64,000 nucleotides of DNA from Astragalus membranaceus. Its lineage: Eukaryota; Streptophyta; Magnoliopsida; Fabales; Fabaceae. The notes beneath the pieces are model-generated. The model was not told the DNA's origin, made no database searches, and saw nothing but the letters and a program-made list of their open reading frames with translations. The stretch lies in the NCBI GenBank assembly GCA_039519185.1, contig CM076847.1:63935521-63999520 (forward strand), in the 5' to 3' direction. The position numbers were made by a program, and so were the translations under genes. How positions within the stretch are numbered: position 1 is the stretch's first letter; each line of letters opens with the position of its first letter. Shown here in pieces: positions 21,920-36,900 of this stretch.

Positions 21920-24184
21920 ATGTTTCTTAATTACCATGAACTGTGGAAGCCAGTTTTAGTAATGATTCTAGTTAATTTAGCTCTAGCATTTGTTAATGTA
22001 TTCATGAAGAAGGTTCTCAATGAAGGAATGGACCACTTGACCATTCTAACATATCGACAAGCAATTTCTGCCATTTTCTTGACACCAATTGCTTGCTTTT
22101 ATGAAAGGTACCATATACCTAATTCTCTCCTCTTTCTTTTTGTCTCTGGCCATGCATGTTGTGTAGATGAGAACAGACCAACAGTCCAAACAAATTGTGT
22201 TTGTTTTTTTACACTTTTTATAATTTATTTTACAGGGAAAACAAGATGAAGGGTAATATTATATGTCTCCTTTTCGTTAGTGCTCTTGTAGGGTAAGTAA
22301 TCTTATAACCCAAAGTGCATGCTGCTAGTTACATATCGATGCTGTTTGAATTAATTGGTACTACAGATTTGATTTTATCAATGTATTTCAGAGTAACATT
22401 GACTCAATACCTCTATCTTGTTGGACTTGAATATACATCAGCCACCTTCTCGTGTGCATTCCTCAACACGGTGCCAGTATTCACCTTCATTATGGCACTT
22501 CCACTCGGGTAAGTCAAACAACTGAACTAGGCTTGTTATGTATGAGAAGTAGTACTAAAAAGACTCTCTTTAACACTCCATTTTTTCGGTAATTGAAAAG
22601 ATTTTGTTAATAGTACCTAACACAAGCAACACACAGGCTATGAAGTGATGGTCAAAAACACCATCACAATCAAGCAACACCCACCATTGTTACAAAACAC
22701 CCAAGATATGATAAAAAGAAATACCCATTGCAAGGACAGAGACCACTAGATTTGCACCAAGATAAACTCACCAATACACTAAAGCTAGCATCAATTCGAT
22801 CACCAAAACACCTAAGGGTTGGCCACTCCGACACCATAGTTACCCAAACACCAAAAAAAAGGCAACAATACACCATGACTGTCACCAATTGATCACAAAA
22901 ACACCTAAAGGTTTTCTTGGGTAAAACAAACTCCCTTTCGGATACTCATTCCATGATTTAGGGAAAATTATGTAGATTCCACCACTTTGAAAATATGACT
23001 CACTAATTTATTGGGACTCATGTGAATTCCACTCAATAATGAAGTGACTTTTAGACAAATAATGTTAAAGAGAGTGTTGCTAACATTTCTCTCAGATTTA
23101 GTTTTTTCCAAATAATCAATTCTTCATTTGAGAGATAAAAGTTTGGTTAAGTTTAAATAAGTAGCTTTTGAAAAAATTGTAATCAAAATATTTTTTTAAA
23201 AAAAGTAGTACAAATAAATTTAATCGAACACAATTTATATAGTAGATAAATAGACCCAATATCATTTTGACCCATTGGCTTGAAATTTTTAGGATGGAGA
23301 AAGTGAGCATGAAAAGCAATAGTGCTAAAGCCAAGGTCTTGGGAACTTTTGTGTGTATTGGTGGAGCTTTGTTATTGATCCTTTATCAAGGAATACCTTT
23401 AATCAACCATCAATCTCATCACATTGAAGAAAAGGCCAAAACGACACCATTGGCCTCCAAGTCAAAGAAATGGATTATAGGTTCATTATTTCTGACTGCA
23501 GGCTGCCTCTGCTGGTCATCATGGTTTCTTATACAAGAAAAGATTAGCAAAAAGTATCCATATCAATATTCTAGCACAGCCCTCTTGTCACTTTTTGCTA
23601 CCATTCAATCCGCAATATTAGCTTTGATCAACCCTAGGAGCAATGCCAAATGGATTCTCAAAGGAAAGTTAGAAATATTGGTTGTTATATATTCTGTAAG
23701 TATATATTCTTTTATAATAAAATTCATTTAGAACGTTTCTTCACTTAATTGAGTTTAAATTAGATACCTGCTAGTTACAAGCCTAATTTATGTGTACACA
23801 ATATTACATTGAAATTTGTTATCTTAGGGACTGGTGGGATCAGGCTTGTGCTATGTGGCAATGGCATGGTGTGTCAAACAAAAGGGTCCGGTTTTTACTG
23901 CAGCATTTACCCCTCTTCTACAGATGTTTGTGGCCGTGCTTGATCTCTTTGTATTACAAGAGCAAATTTACCTAGGAAGGTAAACTCTAGCTATCACTCT
24001 CTTTTTCTTTCCACCTTTTATATTGAACTGTCCCTAAATCATCCTTATCTGCATGAGCAGTGTTGTAGGATCAGTCTTGGTTATTTCTGGCTCGTATTTT
24101 CTCCTGTGGGGTAAGAGTAACGAGAGAGAACAATATTGCCTGAAGGATACTCAAGAAAGTCAAAAAGATGAAGAATGTCACTAG
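21920..24184 (+). CDS. WAT1-related protein (nodulin MtN21 / EamA transporter family), six exons
   Basis: A predicted drug/metabolite-superfamily carrier with about ten membrane spans; relatives move auxin or amino acids across vacuole or plasma membranes, but the substrate here is unknown. Exons: 21920-22107, 22236-22292, 22392-22508, 23293-23695, 23828-23979 and 24061-24184, all with GT-AG borders and consistent phase, giving 346 residues, near the usual 350-400. The first EamA half includes KPVLVMILVNLALAFVNVF, LTYRQAISAIFLTPIACF and the family block GLEYTSATFSCAFLNTVPV. The second half includes GCLCWSSWFLIQEKISKKYP, GLCYVAMAWCVKQKGPVF and the LLQMFVAVLD block. The C-terminal tail is short and charged. 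Intron 3 (784 bp) holds a probable MITE. No stop or frameshift was seen, so it may be functional. It is convergent with AUG3. Confidence 0.9.
22548..23095. repeat. Probable MITE or other insertion in intron 3 of the WAT1-like gene
   Basis: ACTCTCTTTAACACTCC at the left is roughly inverted relative to TGTTAAAGAGAGTGTTGC at the right, and the right half (CTCATGTGAATTCCACTCA) resembles a common legume repeat. The middle is rich in AACACC motifs. No target duplication was confirmed. Confidence 0.4.
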
Positions 24185-24275
24185 CAATACCACCAATCCT
24201 ACTATAAATAATTTCGAGACCAGTGCCCTCTGAGCTGATCCGGAGCAATAGCATTGAAGTTCTGTATAGATTTTC

Positions 24276-24281
24276 AATAAA
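24276..24281 (+). terminator. Candidate poly(A) signal of WAT1-like gene
   Basis: AATAAA 92 bp after the stop codon. Confidence 0.45.
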
Positions 24282-24880
24282 TGTAAATGTTTGAATAGAC
24301 AAGAATGCCCGGTGACACTTTGGTGTATCCATATATTCATAAATTTAATCGCTGATTTGAATGGTACTAAGGACAGAAAAAAGTGTCCATCTTGTTTTAT
24401 TATTATTTTTATCGAAAATATTCCTGTCACATACAGTACTTAATATCAACTGTGTAAATTTTGTTTGTGTTATAATCTCACATCGAATGTGATAGCCACT
24501 AATTCTGTCCTAAGGCTGCACTTTGTTTTTGAAATCCAGGTGTTCAAAAACTCACTTCGGCTAAGTCCACCAGGAAGTAATTCTAAATATTACAATCTCA
24601 CTTCTAGTTCTAAATTCTAGTTTCTTTTAGTTTCTTTTGATCATAGAGTTCTAATTCTAAATTAACTTGGGAACGGCATCAAACAGTGAGAAAGATGGGG
24701 CAAATGCAAAGAAGGCAGATATAGCATTGTCTATATATTACAATTACAATATACACAATTCAACGACTATATATTTCAATGTTAAAACACATACAGGATA
24801 GCACATTGCTCACAAGGAGATGGAGAGAATACAAGCAGAAAAAACCACTGAAGAAGGGTAAAAAGGTAAAAGTAAGAAAA

Positions 24881-24884
<4 letters not shown>

Positions 24885-24931
<47 letters not shown>
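24885..24931. repeat. (GA)n microsatellite just past AUG3 stop
   Basis: About 23 GA units, 17 bp beyond the AUG3 stop codon, so probably in the 3' UTR, where it is a CT run in the sense strand. Confidence 0.95.
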
Positions 24932-24935
<4 letters not shown>

Positions 24936-24947
24936 TACTTATGATTG

Positions 24948-27900
24948 CTAGGAAATTTGCAAGGCTCTGACCCTCGCTGTCAGTTCCCGAACTTGGTTCC
25001 TCAACCGTTCAGGATTGCAAAAGAAGTCCACAAAGACTCGCCTTTGAAGTCCAATTTCTTGAGAATGATGCTTCACAATCTGGATGACAGTGAAAATCAA
25101 GTTTCAGTTAACATAATAACACAAATAGGTTCAGAATCTTTGTAAATAATGTGGTGGTGTCAAAGTCTTTGTAAATAATGTGGTGGTGTAAAAGTCGTAA
25201 TATATATATAAAGAAATACGTCCATTTCCCTTGCATTTTATGCACAAGCAGAAATTTACTTCCTTCAGAAAAAGGTGCCGTTCAGTTTATCAAAATAAAA
25301 AAGTGCGCTTCAATATCATGGAGAACAGGTGGAAATGGAAGAGTGAAAAGACGTGACAAATTTTGGTATCAAGAAAAACCCAGTACATGACAAGAGTGGC
25401 TACAATAATTTAAACCCAAAATTAGTATCATTTATTACTTTTTTTTTGTGATAGCCAAGGGCCACGGCTCAATTTTTCAGAGATTGATAAACGATTGTCT
25501 TCAAAAAAAAATTCACACTCAAGAACATAAAAAGAAGATTATATTATCTTATGAAAGTTGCCATGATTTAAGTCGGGCATTTCCTCTTCATCATCACTTT
25601 TGTGCTTGTGATTCTCTTGAGTATTGCCACTCCCACCTACCAGATTTTCATTTCTGTTCTTTATTCTTTCTCTTCTCTGTTCTGGAACACACTAGTGCTA
25701 GTACTGTTTGTGACAAACTCAAGGATGGCCAGAAAACCTTTACTCTGCCTCAAAGACAAAACTCTATTCTCTCTATATGGGCCTTTATCTTGTTTCTCAC
25801 TTCCATTTTTACGTCCAATCTCCAGTGTTTGACCCATTTATATATGGATTTAATTTATATGTACCGTCAATGTAAAAAAAAGTACCGCCAACCAATCATA
25901 GGCTGCCATGTTATTCTAAATCATAACTCTTCTCCTAACTACCTTAAATGTCATTCATTCCATGATTTGTGATTAGTTGTATTAAAAGTGTGAAGAGAAA
26001 AATTATTTTTAAAACTTAAAGGAAAGAGAGATAACAATCCATGTACTATAAGTTTTACCTTAGTAACTAAATTTGTATGTTTATAGTTGTGTGTTTTTTA
26101 TCTTCCATTTAATGGTGAAGGGCTGCTACTGCTAATAATGGGAAGTGAAGGTCAAGCATTATCACAGACTGTTGATGAACTATATTTGTCACAATATATT
26201 TCTAGTTTATTGTTTTTGACATGTCATTAGTTTTTTTATTTACAATATTCTGCAACAATTTATTCTACTTTTTTATATAAATTTTAATTTTATTATAGGC
26301 ATTAGTCTGTTGCTTTCACCATAAGACACGATACCATCTGCCATGTTGATTTTGGCTTGCCGCCATACACCATTTTGGATGAAAAACCTTTGATGTCTCA
26401 AAAAGGTCTTGTGATGTGCAGAACAAATCAGATGGAACTGAACCTTAAAGCAACATTACCTCATTCTTCTTGACATGCTCTAGTGCCACCTCTTCCACAG
26501 CAGCAGAGAGCTTTGCATTAATCTTCTCCATCTCATCAAGCTCTTTCATCAATGGCTAATTAAGACATCAGATAAAACAAGACAAAATGTCATACAGACA
26601 AAAGGTGCAAAAACTCTGCTATTTTTATATGACCTTGACGCAAACATAATGCAGAAGCTACAAACGGCAAATAAATATAGTCAAAATATCCAACTACTTA
26701 TTTCAATAAGCTCCACCTTGTTCTTAACTAAACCTTGACAAAGTAATCCACTTCTTTACCCGACAAAGGAATAATACCACCTTCAATTTACTCAAAATAA
26801 TGGACATGACACAACTGACCCAGTGGAAATAGACTTTGGTAGTCGTTGTTGTAATGGACATGGCATAAAAAAATTCCGAAGCACCTATGTGGGCATATGT
26901 AACAAATTAAAATTAATAAAAGGGTTAAATATGTTTTTGGTCCCTATAAATTTGAAAATTTTGTTTTTAGTCTCTATAAAAAATTTCACCCACTTTTAGT
27001 CCCCACAAATTTAACTCACTTTTAGTCCCCACATTTTCACCCGTCAATGCTTTTAGTCCCTCATTTAATAGCGTTTGTTTGGGTCTTTTAATTTTAATCG
27101 CCATTCTAAGCGCTATTAAAAGTCACGAGGGATTATAAAACATTGACGAAAGAAAATGTAAGGACTAAAAGTGTGAAATTTTTTGTAAGGACTAAAAACA
27201 AAGCTTTCAAATTTTATTGGGACCAAAAACATATTTAACCCTTAATAAAATATTAAATTTAGTATTGCTAATGAATCAGATGAAATATTCAATTTCTAGA
27301 CCTCCGACTTGAAAGACAAGTGTGTTTTTCAGCATTATAAGTAAATGAGTAATATACTGATATGCTTGCAGTAGCCCTACGAAATAACAATAAGTATTAA
27401 CTATTATCTCACTAGGTGGGGCCAGCTAAGTGGATCAATCAATGTCACTGAACCTTAAGAAAAACCAAACTTCCAAATTCACTAAAACCATTAGTGATAG
27501 GTCTTCTAATGGTTTCTCCTATAGAGCTTTCCCTGACCTTCATCTTCCACCTTTAATTGGACTATATCTCTTTCCTTAATTAGAATTTGAGCCAGCACGT
27601 GACGTTCTCGTCAAATGGAGTTTACATGTTCAAAATCTATATAGTGAGGAAAAGTCTATGTGTGGTATAGGTTCTGTATTAGGTAATACCATTCACACCC
27701 TTGAGTGAAAGTGTCAAACATGTGTGAAAAGGACTTTGACATGCACTGATTTAATAGCAATAGGAAACAACAAAGTATAGGTCCTAACTAGGATAAATCT
27801 CTTTTGGTTACCCTGAGAAATAGAAAATTAAAGATAGAAACATCTGCAAATCTTTGAGAGTCTGTCCACCTCCACGCTCTAAGGACCCAAAAACCTTCAC

Positions 27901-30900
27901 ACTGTCTAACCAAACCCCACTCCCCAAAACTGAATTCCCTCCAAACTCCTAATTTGTCACTACTACTTAGGCATTCCACTATGGTACAGGTGAGTACTCC
28001 CCCACTGTATCCTTAATTATGTTGAATCTCTACTTCGGTAGTTCCCAACCTTGTAGCAGAGATGGGATCTTTCAAACTTCACAACTAAAACCAGAGAAGG
28101 AAAAAAGGAAAACAATTGTAATAGTGAAATCATGAAGCCAATGATGCAAATCTAAGATTTATACCCGAGGGGTCAGTATTGGCTGTGCTGTTGTTGAAGA
28201 AGCAAAGAGCAGTTGCTGCATACTCTGAATAAGGTTGCACCTATACATTCAAAAATTGAAATTAATATTTTCCCAATTTTATTAATTAAATCAGAAGAAA
28301 AGGGCACTCAAAACTTGACTATAATGGGAAAGAAGAATCCATGCTATGTCACCAAAAACATGGCGCTATATTAAATGATTGTAAATACAAATTGACTTGG
28401 ATACGGGCTCCAAATTTGACAGTAATGTAGTTGATCAAAAGAGTGAACGTCTCATACAGTAATGCTCTACGGAACAGTATGTGAATAAGTGTCAGGTGTC
28501 TTATTTGCAAGTGTAAACAACCGTAAACCTCTGATTACAATAGAAAGATATACCTTTGGCATCTAAAAGAGCACTTTAATTAGGCCATTGAAACTTACGA
28601 ATTGATTTCCCAAAAAAAAAATCGTAACAAAGTACATCGGTTTTTACCAAAAGAACTTACAGTTCATTAATACACCTATTGCGGTCTTCTGGAAGAGAAT
28701 TCTCAAGGTCCGACTGAAGGGCCGTCAATTCTGAATGAAGAGTTGATATTTGCTGAACAATCCCCGGTGCTGATACATATGTCGACAGTGCAGCTTGAGT
28801 ATCTGGGGAAGAAGGTAAAGTAAAAAGAAAATGGACAGGACAGCTTATAAGAAGGCTGTAAGAGTGATAAAACCAGTTAACTTGAACAAATCATAAGACT
28901 AAATACTTTGATAAGTTAATCCGTACTTGAATAAATTTTTAGTAGATCTCTAATAGCATGCAAAAAATGATCACTGTCATGTACTCCCCCTTGTTCTTGA
29001 ACATCAGATGCAGCTTGGATAAGAGCCAGACAACGACCCTGCAAACCATCAAGTAAAGTTGAAAAGATAAAAGTACAAGTTCCATGCTTGGGGTGGTAGT
29101 AGGATTCTGAAACAGATTAATAAGGAAGAAAAATATAAGGAATGCCAAGATAGATGAACCCTAATACCAATACAGTCCTAGCACATGGTGAGAGGACAAA
29201 TATATTTAAAAGGTATATTCAAGGGCATTGGTGGCAAAAGAAAAAAGGCAGAATTTATTTAATAAAATTTATTTATCATGACATTATAAAATCACCCTCC
29301 AACTAATTTATGTTAACTGCAAAAAATTTCAAGTGCAACCCCCAAGTCATGAATGATACAACTCATTGTTGCATGCTTTCACTCTCACATTGAATTAAAC
29401 ATAAATGCAGAATACATGGGCACATAATTTCAATTACATATTTGTTTAGAAAGCATTCTGAAAGATCATTACTCTATCCACGTGTTCACATGCAAAAAAC
29501 TTAGTTGGATAGATTAAAAAGGAAGGGGTGAATAGACAAAGTCAAATAGAATAAGAGTAATACATTGTCACAAATAGTGCAATGCAAAATAGTAAGGAAC
29601 TATACCACTCGTCCCTCAGTTGCAGACAAGTATGCTAGCAGTTCAGACTCAATAACCTTAAGCAATGAATATGCTCCTAGCATGTGCGTCTTTTCGAATT
29701 GGCAGGCTATCTTTAAGAACTGATGCCTGGCTAGCAGATTGATGAGATGGTTTATGAACTGCCACAAGAATTGAGTGCTCATTACCAAAGGTTAAATACA
29801 TGTTCAAAAATTCAAAGATTGTATTATATATCATTTAAAACAATGAAGTTATATATCAAAAAAAAAAAAACAATGAAGTTAGTTTTGCCACAGAAAGTAA
29901 TTCCAGGTAATTGGACTAATGAAGCTCCCAAATATCCATTTATACATCTTTCGCTTAAAAGCACTTTTGTTTTCTCTAGTTTCGAGTATGTCTGACTTTA
30001 GTCCTCAAGTTTTTTCCAAGCCAATTAAGTCTCTATTTTTAAAAGTTATGCAAATCTAGTCCTGCAGTAAATTTTCGGTTTTACCTAAAACCCTTAAATT
30101 CTAATTTTCAATCAAAATATTTGTGGTTTATGATGGAGTTGGAATATGAAATAATCTGCAGAGTTTTGATGTAGAAAAGTTGGTGAAAATTTGATAAGAA
30201 TTGAATGATTTTATAGGATTTGAGATTAGAATTTGGAGAAAAGAGACTTTGGATTTACTAATTGGTGTGATATTTTATGACTTGGTTGGTGAGTTATGAC
30301 CAAAAGAAGGCTTAAAATAGTGAGTTATGACTTGGTTGGTGAGTTATGACCAAAAGAAGGCTTAAAATGATATAATCAACTCAACTCATGAAAATTTTGA
30401 AAATCAAAATGAGAATTGAGAGTTTTAAGTAGAAAGAAGGCGATGGAGGGACTAGATTTAAACAACTAATAAAATTGAGGGACTAAAATCACATATTAGC
30501 TATACTATAGGGATTAAAATTGTCATATACATAAATGTTTAATTAATAGAATGAAGAAAGAAAAGATGATGAGATTTGCATTTTATTAATGACAATGGCC
30601 AACAAAGGGAACAAGGACGGAAGTCTTCTCACACTGCATGAGATTGACTATAAGAAAACAACGCTATAATGTCCTATTCACCAATCATGTCTAATGACAA
30701 ACCCATGTTTAGGAACTGTAGTTTGGGGGGAAGAAATAATAATTTTATTTTCTATTTTTCAAGGTTACACTTGCACATGGATCAGATATATAGGCAGTGT
30801 AGGCGGAGTTGGTTACTTAGGAAGATGCTAACTGTTACAATTCGAAATTCAAATGTGCAGGATAAGAGATAAAACAGAATATAGATAAGATCTGAACTCA

Positions 30901-33900
30901 CTACAGATCCTAATTTAATCTTAGACTAAATCAAAAAAAATTATATAAACTAATTCAAAATCCAAACAATTATTCCTATTACCAACAGACTTTTACAGGA
31001 ACAGGCATTCTGAAATACAGAAATAGGGGATTTGTGCAAGCAATGTACTGCCTGGTTTTAGTTTCCCATGTAAAATTGTGGGTATTTAACAGAATTTATG
31101 CATTTCCATGTACAACTCAGGTCAACAGAATTTATGCATCAAAATAATGTATGACAACTGTCGGGTAACTTCGAAGTCTTAATAATGAATCACTTCAAAA
31201 TGGAGCATGTACACATGAATTTAACCGACATATCTTAAGCCTCACGGACATATTTGCAAAAAAAGAAACACAATCAACATAAGTAGCTAAACATACTGCT
31301 TTCTGTCGGTTAATGTAGTACTCTTGGCGCATGACCTTCAAATCATAATCACCTAGAGGATAAAAGATTTGAGCCATTCAAAATGTCTACAAGGAGTCAT
31401 CTCAAATAGAAATTAATAAATAAACAATTCAATTTCTTCCAAACAGTTGAGTCAAGAAATTACCTTGTAAAATGTATGTGTCTTGGAGTTGAGCTAACTC
31501 CCAGCACAAATCCGGAATAGTCTGAAAAGGGGAGAAAATGTACTTATATGAAAAGGTGTATATTTAAATAAAGAAAAATCATAAAATGGTAGGAGATTTT
31601 AGCACAATATATTGCTGATATCCAAGAAAACCAGAAGGCATCGCCTAGGACATAATTAGGCAGTCCTCTCTAACTTCTTAATATTCAACGACCTATGAAA
31701 CCCCACTTCAAAACTGGAAACGTATCATGTCAGATATGTATCCGATGCGATACGCACCCAATACTTCCCGATACTTCTCAAATAATATTTTACCAACTAA
31801 AGATATGATTGTCACCTTGATACGATATATCTTCGATATCTCTTACTAAAGACATAAAATTTGTTGACACATTGATAGTAGAAATAATATATTCTAATAA
31901 GTGTGAGGAAAATATATGTAAGTGCCCACTTGTTATGATCGCAAAGTAATTTTTTTTCTACATTGCTATTGTCATATATTAAATACTAATATGTTTGTTT
32001 TATAGTAATGTGAATGTCTCTCTACAAACATTGTGTGTCTATATATACACGTATCTTGACTATGTCGTATCTTGATTTTTAAAAATTTCTCGTATCCTCG
32101 TATTCGTGTCGTACAAAGTATTTGGGCTTCTTAGTCGACGATAGTGTTATTTTCATCTGGTTACATATTTCCAATTAATTCATTCTCTCTATAAGTTTAG
32201 GTAGATATTGAATCTCAAGGTAAAATGTCATGATGAACTACATAATTACATAATTAAAGTCAAAGTCATAAACCTCATACGTTCTTCCTAGCTCAACAGC
32301 TCAAACTTTTAGGTCAATTACCTCATTGAAAATGCAAAACATCAATTTCTTCAATAACTTTATCCTTTCTTATATTCAAGGTATTTGTTGGTCTTTCTTC
32401 ATTTCTTGATGAAACTAAACACAGGATATTTATGCCTTAAAATAGATGGTGGAAACTATGTAATACTAATACTCTACGCTACGGAGTAGTTCTTAAGTGT
32501 AATGTTCCCAATCTAAAATTAATTAGCAAAACTTATAGCCGTTTGCTAGTTTGCTAAAGGGAATCAGTTGCATAATAAATAGGGGATGCAAAGGTAGAGA
32601 GATCATTGTGATTTGTTGGTTTGAAAAAACAGAGCAGTGGCTTGGTTTTAAAAAGGAAAACTCTTGAAGGAAAAAACTTTTTTCTTTTCTCAGCATTTTA
32701 TACGATTGTTCATTTTCTTTAATTGATTCTATCAACTTTTCATTTGTCTTTCCTGGGTTACTAACACTGACAGCATTTTTTTGGATCTAAATAGGAAAAC
32801 TGGCATCAGCAGAATAAATTTCATAATAGATTAACATTTGTGTCAACCATAACAATGTGGCTAGAAAAAGAACTGTCTTTCTAAACAAAAAAAAATAATG
32901 AAACTGAAGCTTGAAAGTGGAGACTGCAATTCCTTCAATTTCACATGGTGTATAACTCAAACTACTAAGTTAAATTACTAATATGCCAATTATGTGACCC
33001 GTTAAACAGAACAGTCCAATCATTTTTATTGGAAAAAAAGTTAATATGCTATAAGCAAGAAGGTGCAACAAGCCCAGGACAGAAGAATGTAGTAACAAAC
33101 CTCTGATAGCAGCTTTTCTTCATGGGTATATAGATTTGAAAGCTCTCCTTTCAGTTCAGAATGCTTTCTCCTGAACATTGCACAACATGACATGATTACA
33201 TATAAGAAACTGTTATTGTAACTAGAAAAACAAATAAAAAACACTTATGGTCAGAGACTTGAAAGCTCACCTTTCAATTCAAAATATCCTGAAAATTACA
33301 TCAGATGATATGGATTTCCAACATAAACTACATTTTAAAAATAAAAAATTCCTTCACAGAAAAATGCTTCGGTAAACTGATCATTTATATAAATCTTTTG
33401 ATGTTTGATATTAGGGTATCTTATGGGTACCAGAATTCATCTTCAATTAACCAGAAAACAGAACTGAACTATATTCAATCAATTCTGGAAAACACCCAGA
33501 ATTGGAACAGCAAGACAATGAAAAAAAACAGAATAAATGGAAAGCTAAAATAAGGCAATTCGAGAGTGCCTCTCTCTCCCAAGAATCCCAACTGATTCCC
33601 AAACTAGTTCCAGCCTAATCTCTAATTTTCCCTCACTCCCACCTTTATACTACTCAAAGACTCACGCACTGTTTCCCTCCCAATTGCCACATCAGCAATT
33701 GGTTACAATAGCAACTCATTTGCCTCCCTAAGCTATGATTCCCTAATTCACACTCATGGCGTGTCTCTTGAAAAAAATGGTCATAAAGGAGGACAGAAGT
33801 TACATATCTAACACCCAAGAAGCATAAAGGTGCTATAGAGAACATATTAACATCAAAGGTAAAGTTAGAGACAAATTACCTAAGAGAATGAAGATCGAGA

Positions 33901-36900
33901 CGAATGTAAGCTTCATCTGATGATACTTGTGATTTAAGTGTCATTAAAATGGCCTGCTGCTTAGCATTCTCAACTTGCGCCTCCACCCATTGTCTTTCAC
34001 TTATTCCAAATCTGCCATAATTTACACATATCATAAACAATAAAAGATTGGTGGAATCCAGAAACCTGAGTCTGGCAGCCAGTCTAATAAAATCAAACAA
34101 ATCAATTATTACAAAAGGTGCTTTGTATTTTTTTAGAAGCAACCCCATGAGATGATGACAAATGGTGAACAGGCAACAATAGGGTTAAGCACAGGATACA
34201 CATTACACACAATCTCGTGTCAAGCCATCCTCTCAACTACTTCAAAAAGAAACCAAGTTTGTCTAACATAGTAACATGGTAGTAATGCATAGTGTTGGCC
34301 ACTTGAATCAATTAACAATTTATACAAAAAGCCCATCATGATTGACCAATATAGATAACAAGGCCAACCCACACGCAGACGTGTATACACAATTATGTAT
34401 ATATGCATTTCAGGACAAATCACACCTGTTAACTAAAAATTCCTGAATAATTCTTGAATCTGAATCAAAAATGTTTTTTCTCAATGAGATAAAAAAATTG
34501 AAATGGATACATTACCAAATCAATATTGCTTTTTTTATTGAAAAAGAATCCTTCTCTTTTTCAGTTATAATTAAAATTATAACAGCAACGGTTAATATAT
34601 GTCAACCCTAGAAGATCGGTTAATATATGTCAACCCTAGAAGATCGGTTAATATATGTCAACCCTAGAAGATATATGTCTGTGTATGCGCCTATGTATGT
34701 ATGTTTATGTTTATGTATAATTGCATGTATTAGTGTGTGTGACCATATCTTCGATTCTCTTGCAGTGCAGCTTGGTATGTATTAACTCATGCTTTATGAT
34801 TTACGAACAGATCGACAATTCCTCTAGCAGTAAAACTTGGTACATATCAAATCAAGAGTCCTCAATTTTGTCCTCTAAAGATTACTGTGTTGCTACAGTA
34901 GTCCTTTAAATTTTTTATCACAAAACCAGTCCCACGAAAATTAAAGGGTCCTTCAAAGAATTTTTCAGCAAATTAGTCCCTCAAAAATACACAATTGACA
35001 CCAAATTTATCCAAACAGAGGACTAATGTGGTGACACAAAGGAACAAATTGGGTGACAATTTTGTATCTTTAAATGACTAATTTGGTGAAAAAAATCTTT
35101 AGAGGACCAATATGTTTAACTCAAATCTTTTACGGGCTAATTTGGTGATTAAACTCTTTGAGGCTAATGTGGTGACACCATAATATTTGGAGCACGAATA
35201 GATGGCTTGTTCTTAGAACAGTCCACAAATTACTGAAGCCGGCTATCCACAATGTTATAGGAAAGCACATACATGGAGCGAAGCCGTTGCAACTCAGATA
35301 CGCGTTGATGATGCGATTTTTCTAAATCTGTTCAACCACGAAAAAAGGACAACATTAAATCTTTTGCCCATACCACTTCATTAGAGCCACAAATAAGTAT
35401 TAATAAGTAAGAACTAAGAAGTAACTAAAACACAAATGAATTCCCATGTTAGCTAGATTTTGCATACGTACAAAAATTAGCATCATATATACAATAAAAT
35501 ATATTTATATCGATAAGAAAAAATTAAAAATCCCATGTTCACTGCCAGTAAGCAGGCTGAAAGATCCAAATAAAATTTGAGTCATGATAGAGACAGATAA
35601 TACTTCCATATTAAAGATGACAAAAAGTAATAGTGAATCATAAGGACCGGTATGTATACCTCTAACATAATTACTTGAGATGTCATCAAGATTCACCCAA
35701 GAGCATTTAGATTTCCCCTCCTCGGCAACAAGTCGAAATGGACCCTGAGTACAGAGTACAAGAGTAGCATAACTTATGCCTATAAGCAAGGTAGTCAAAC
35801 TTGAGATTCTACGTAGAATCGGGAAGGGGTCCCAAAGTCATAAATCGTAGAATCGTAAAATATTAAAATATATTTTAATATAAAATTATGCTAATATAAT
35901 TAACCAGAGTTAAAAATATCAATATAATTCAAGTAAAAATGTAGATAATTATTTTATAGTTAATTTTATAGTTAATTTATTGCTAATTATAATTATATAT
36001 CTTATGTATAATATTTATTTTGTAAGGAATTGGTCATGGAGTAGCATAAGAGGGGTTGGTATATTTAATTTTTAATCCAAAATAAAGCCCAAAACATTTT
36101 AGTCCAGAATAGCAAGGGCTACTAAAAGTAACACGTTATGTCTTCTTTTCATATTTCGGAGGCAAATTGCCTAACAGGCCCAATTTATCGCACTGGGCTG
36201 TAAGACCTGACCTAACTCTAACCAAGCAAAGCAATCGACCCTAAACCTAGCTGCAGAACCTTGTAGCCGCCAACATGAAAAGCAGGGCTTCTGTGTTGTA
36301 TGCAAGCAAGAAAGGGAGAACAGAGACTGAAAAACATGGGCATCGTGAATCATGACTGGGAGAACAGGGACAGGAAAATAGGGCCGGTCGCATAGGAGAA
36401 AACTTCACGAATGGAAGAATGGCCGTCGCATCGTGACTGGGTTTTTTTGCAAAACGGGTTTCAAAACCCAAACCCGAAAACCAGTGCGCCAGAGCACACC
36501 GCTTCCACCGAGTCTACGAACTAGCACGGCGATCCTACTGTGATCTTCCAGATGCGATTCTGTGTGTGCTCGAACTCGCAAAGGCCATCAAAACTCGTAA
36601 AATGGTGCGAATTTACGAACTAGCTCGCGGTTTTAACTACCTTGCCTATAAGGTTTACATAATTTTCAAACCACAAACTATAAATTCTAATTCTTTCTAC
36701 AAGCATAAGTGTCATGAAATGAATGAGAAAATGAAGCTAGTAATAAACTAGCAGCAGAGTGGCTAGGAGGGAACCTAAATGGGAGTTGCCTCCAACACCC
36801 TGTCAGCATGTGACTGACATTCCGTGAAAGTAGCATTACTAGAAACTATCCCTCAAATGCTACGATCCAATTTTGAAGCTCTAAGATCTATGGTGCACTT

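Larger units (their letters stand above)
24185..24947. other. Convergent intergenic region between WAT1-like gene and AUG3
   Basis: Contains the 3' ends of both genes. AATAAA at 24276-24281 is a plausible poly(A) signal for the WAT1-like gene. A GA microsatellite lies at 24885-24931. No other gene seen. Confidence 0.6.

Noticed and set aside
25448..25972. 174-codon open frame in AUG3 intron 16
   Set aside because: No domain, no splice context and biased composition; opposite strand to the host gene.
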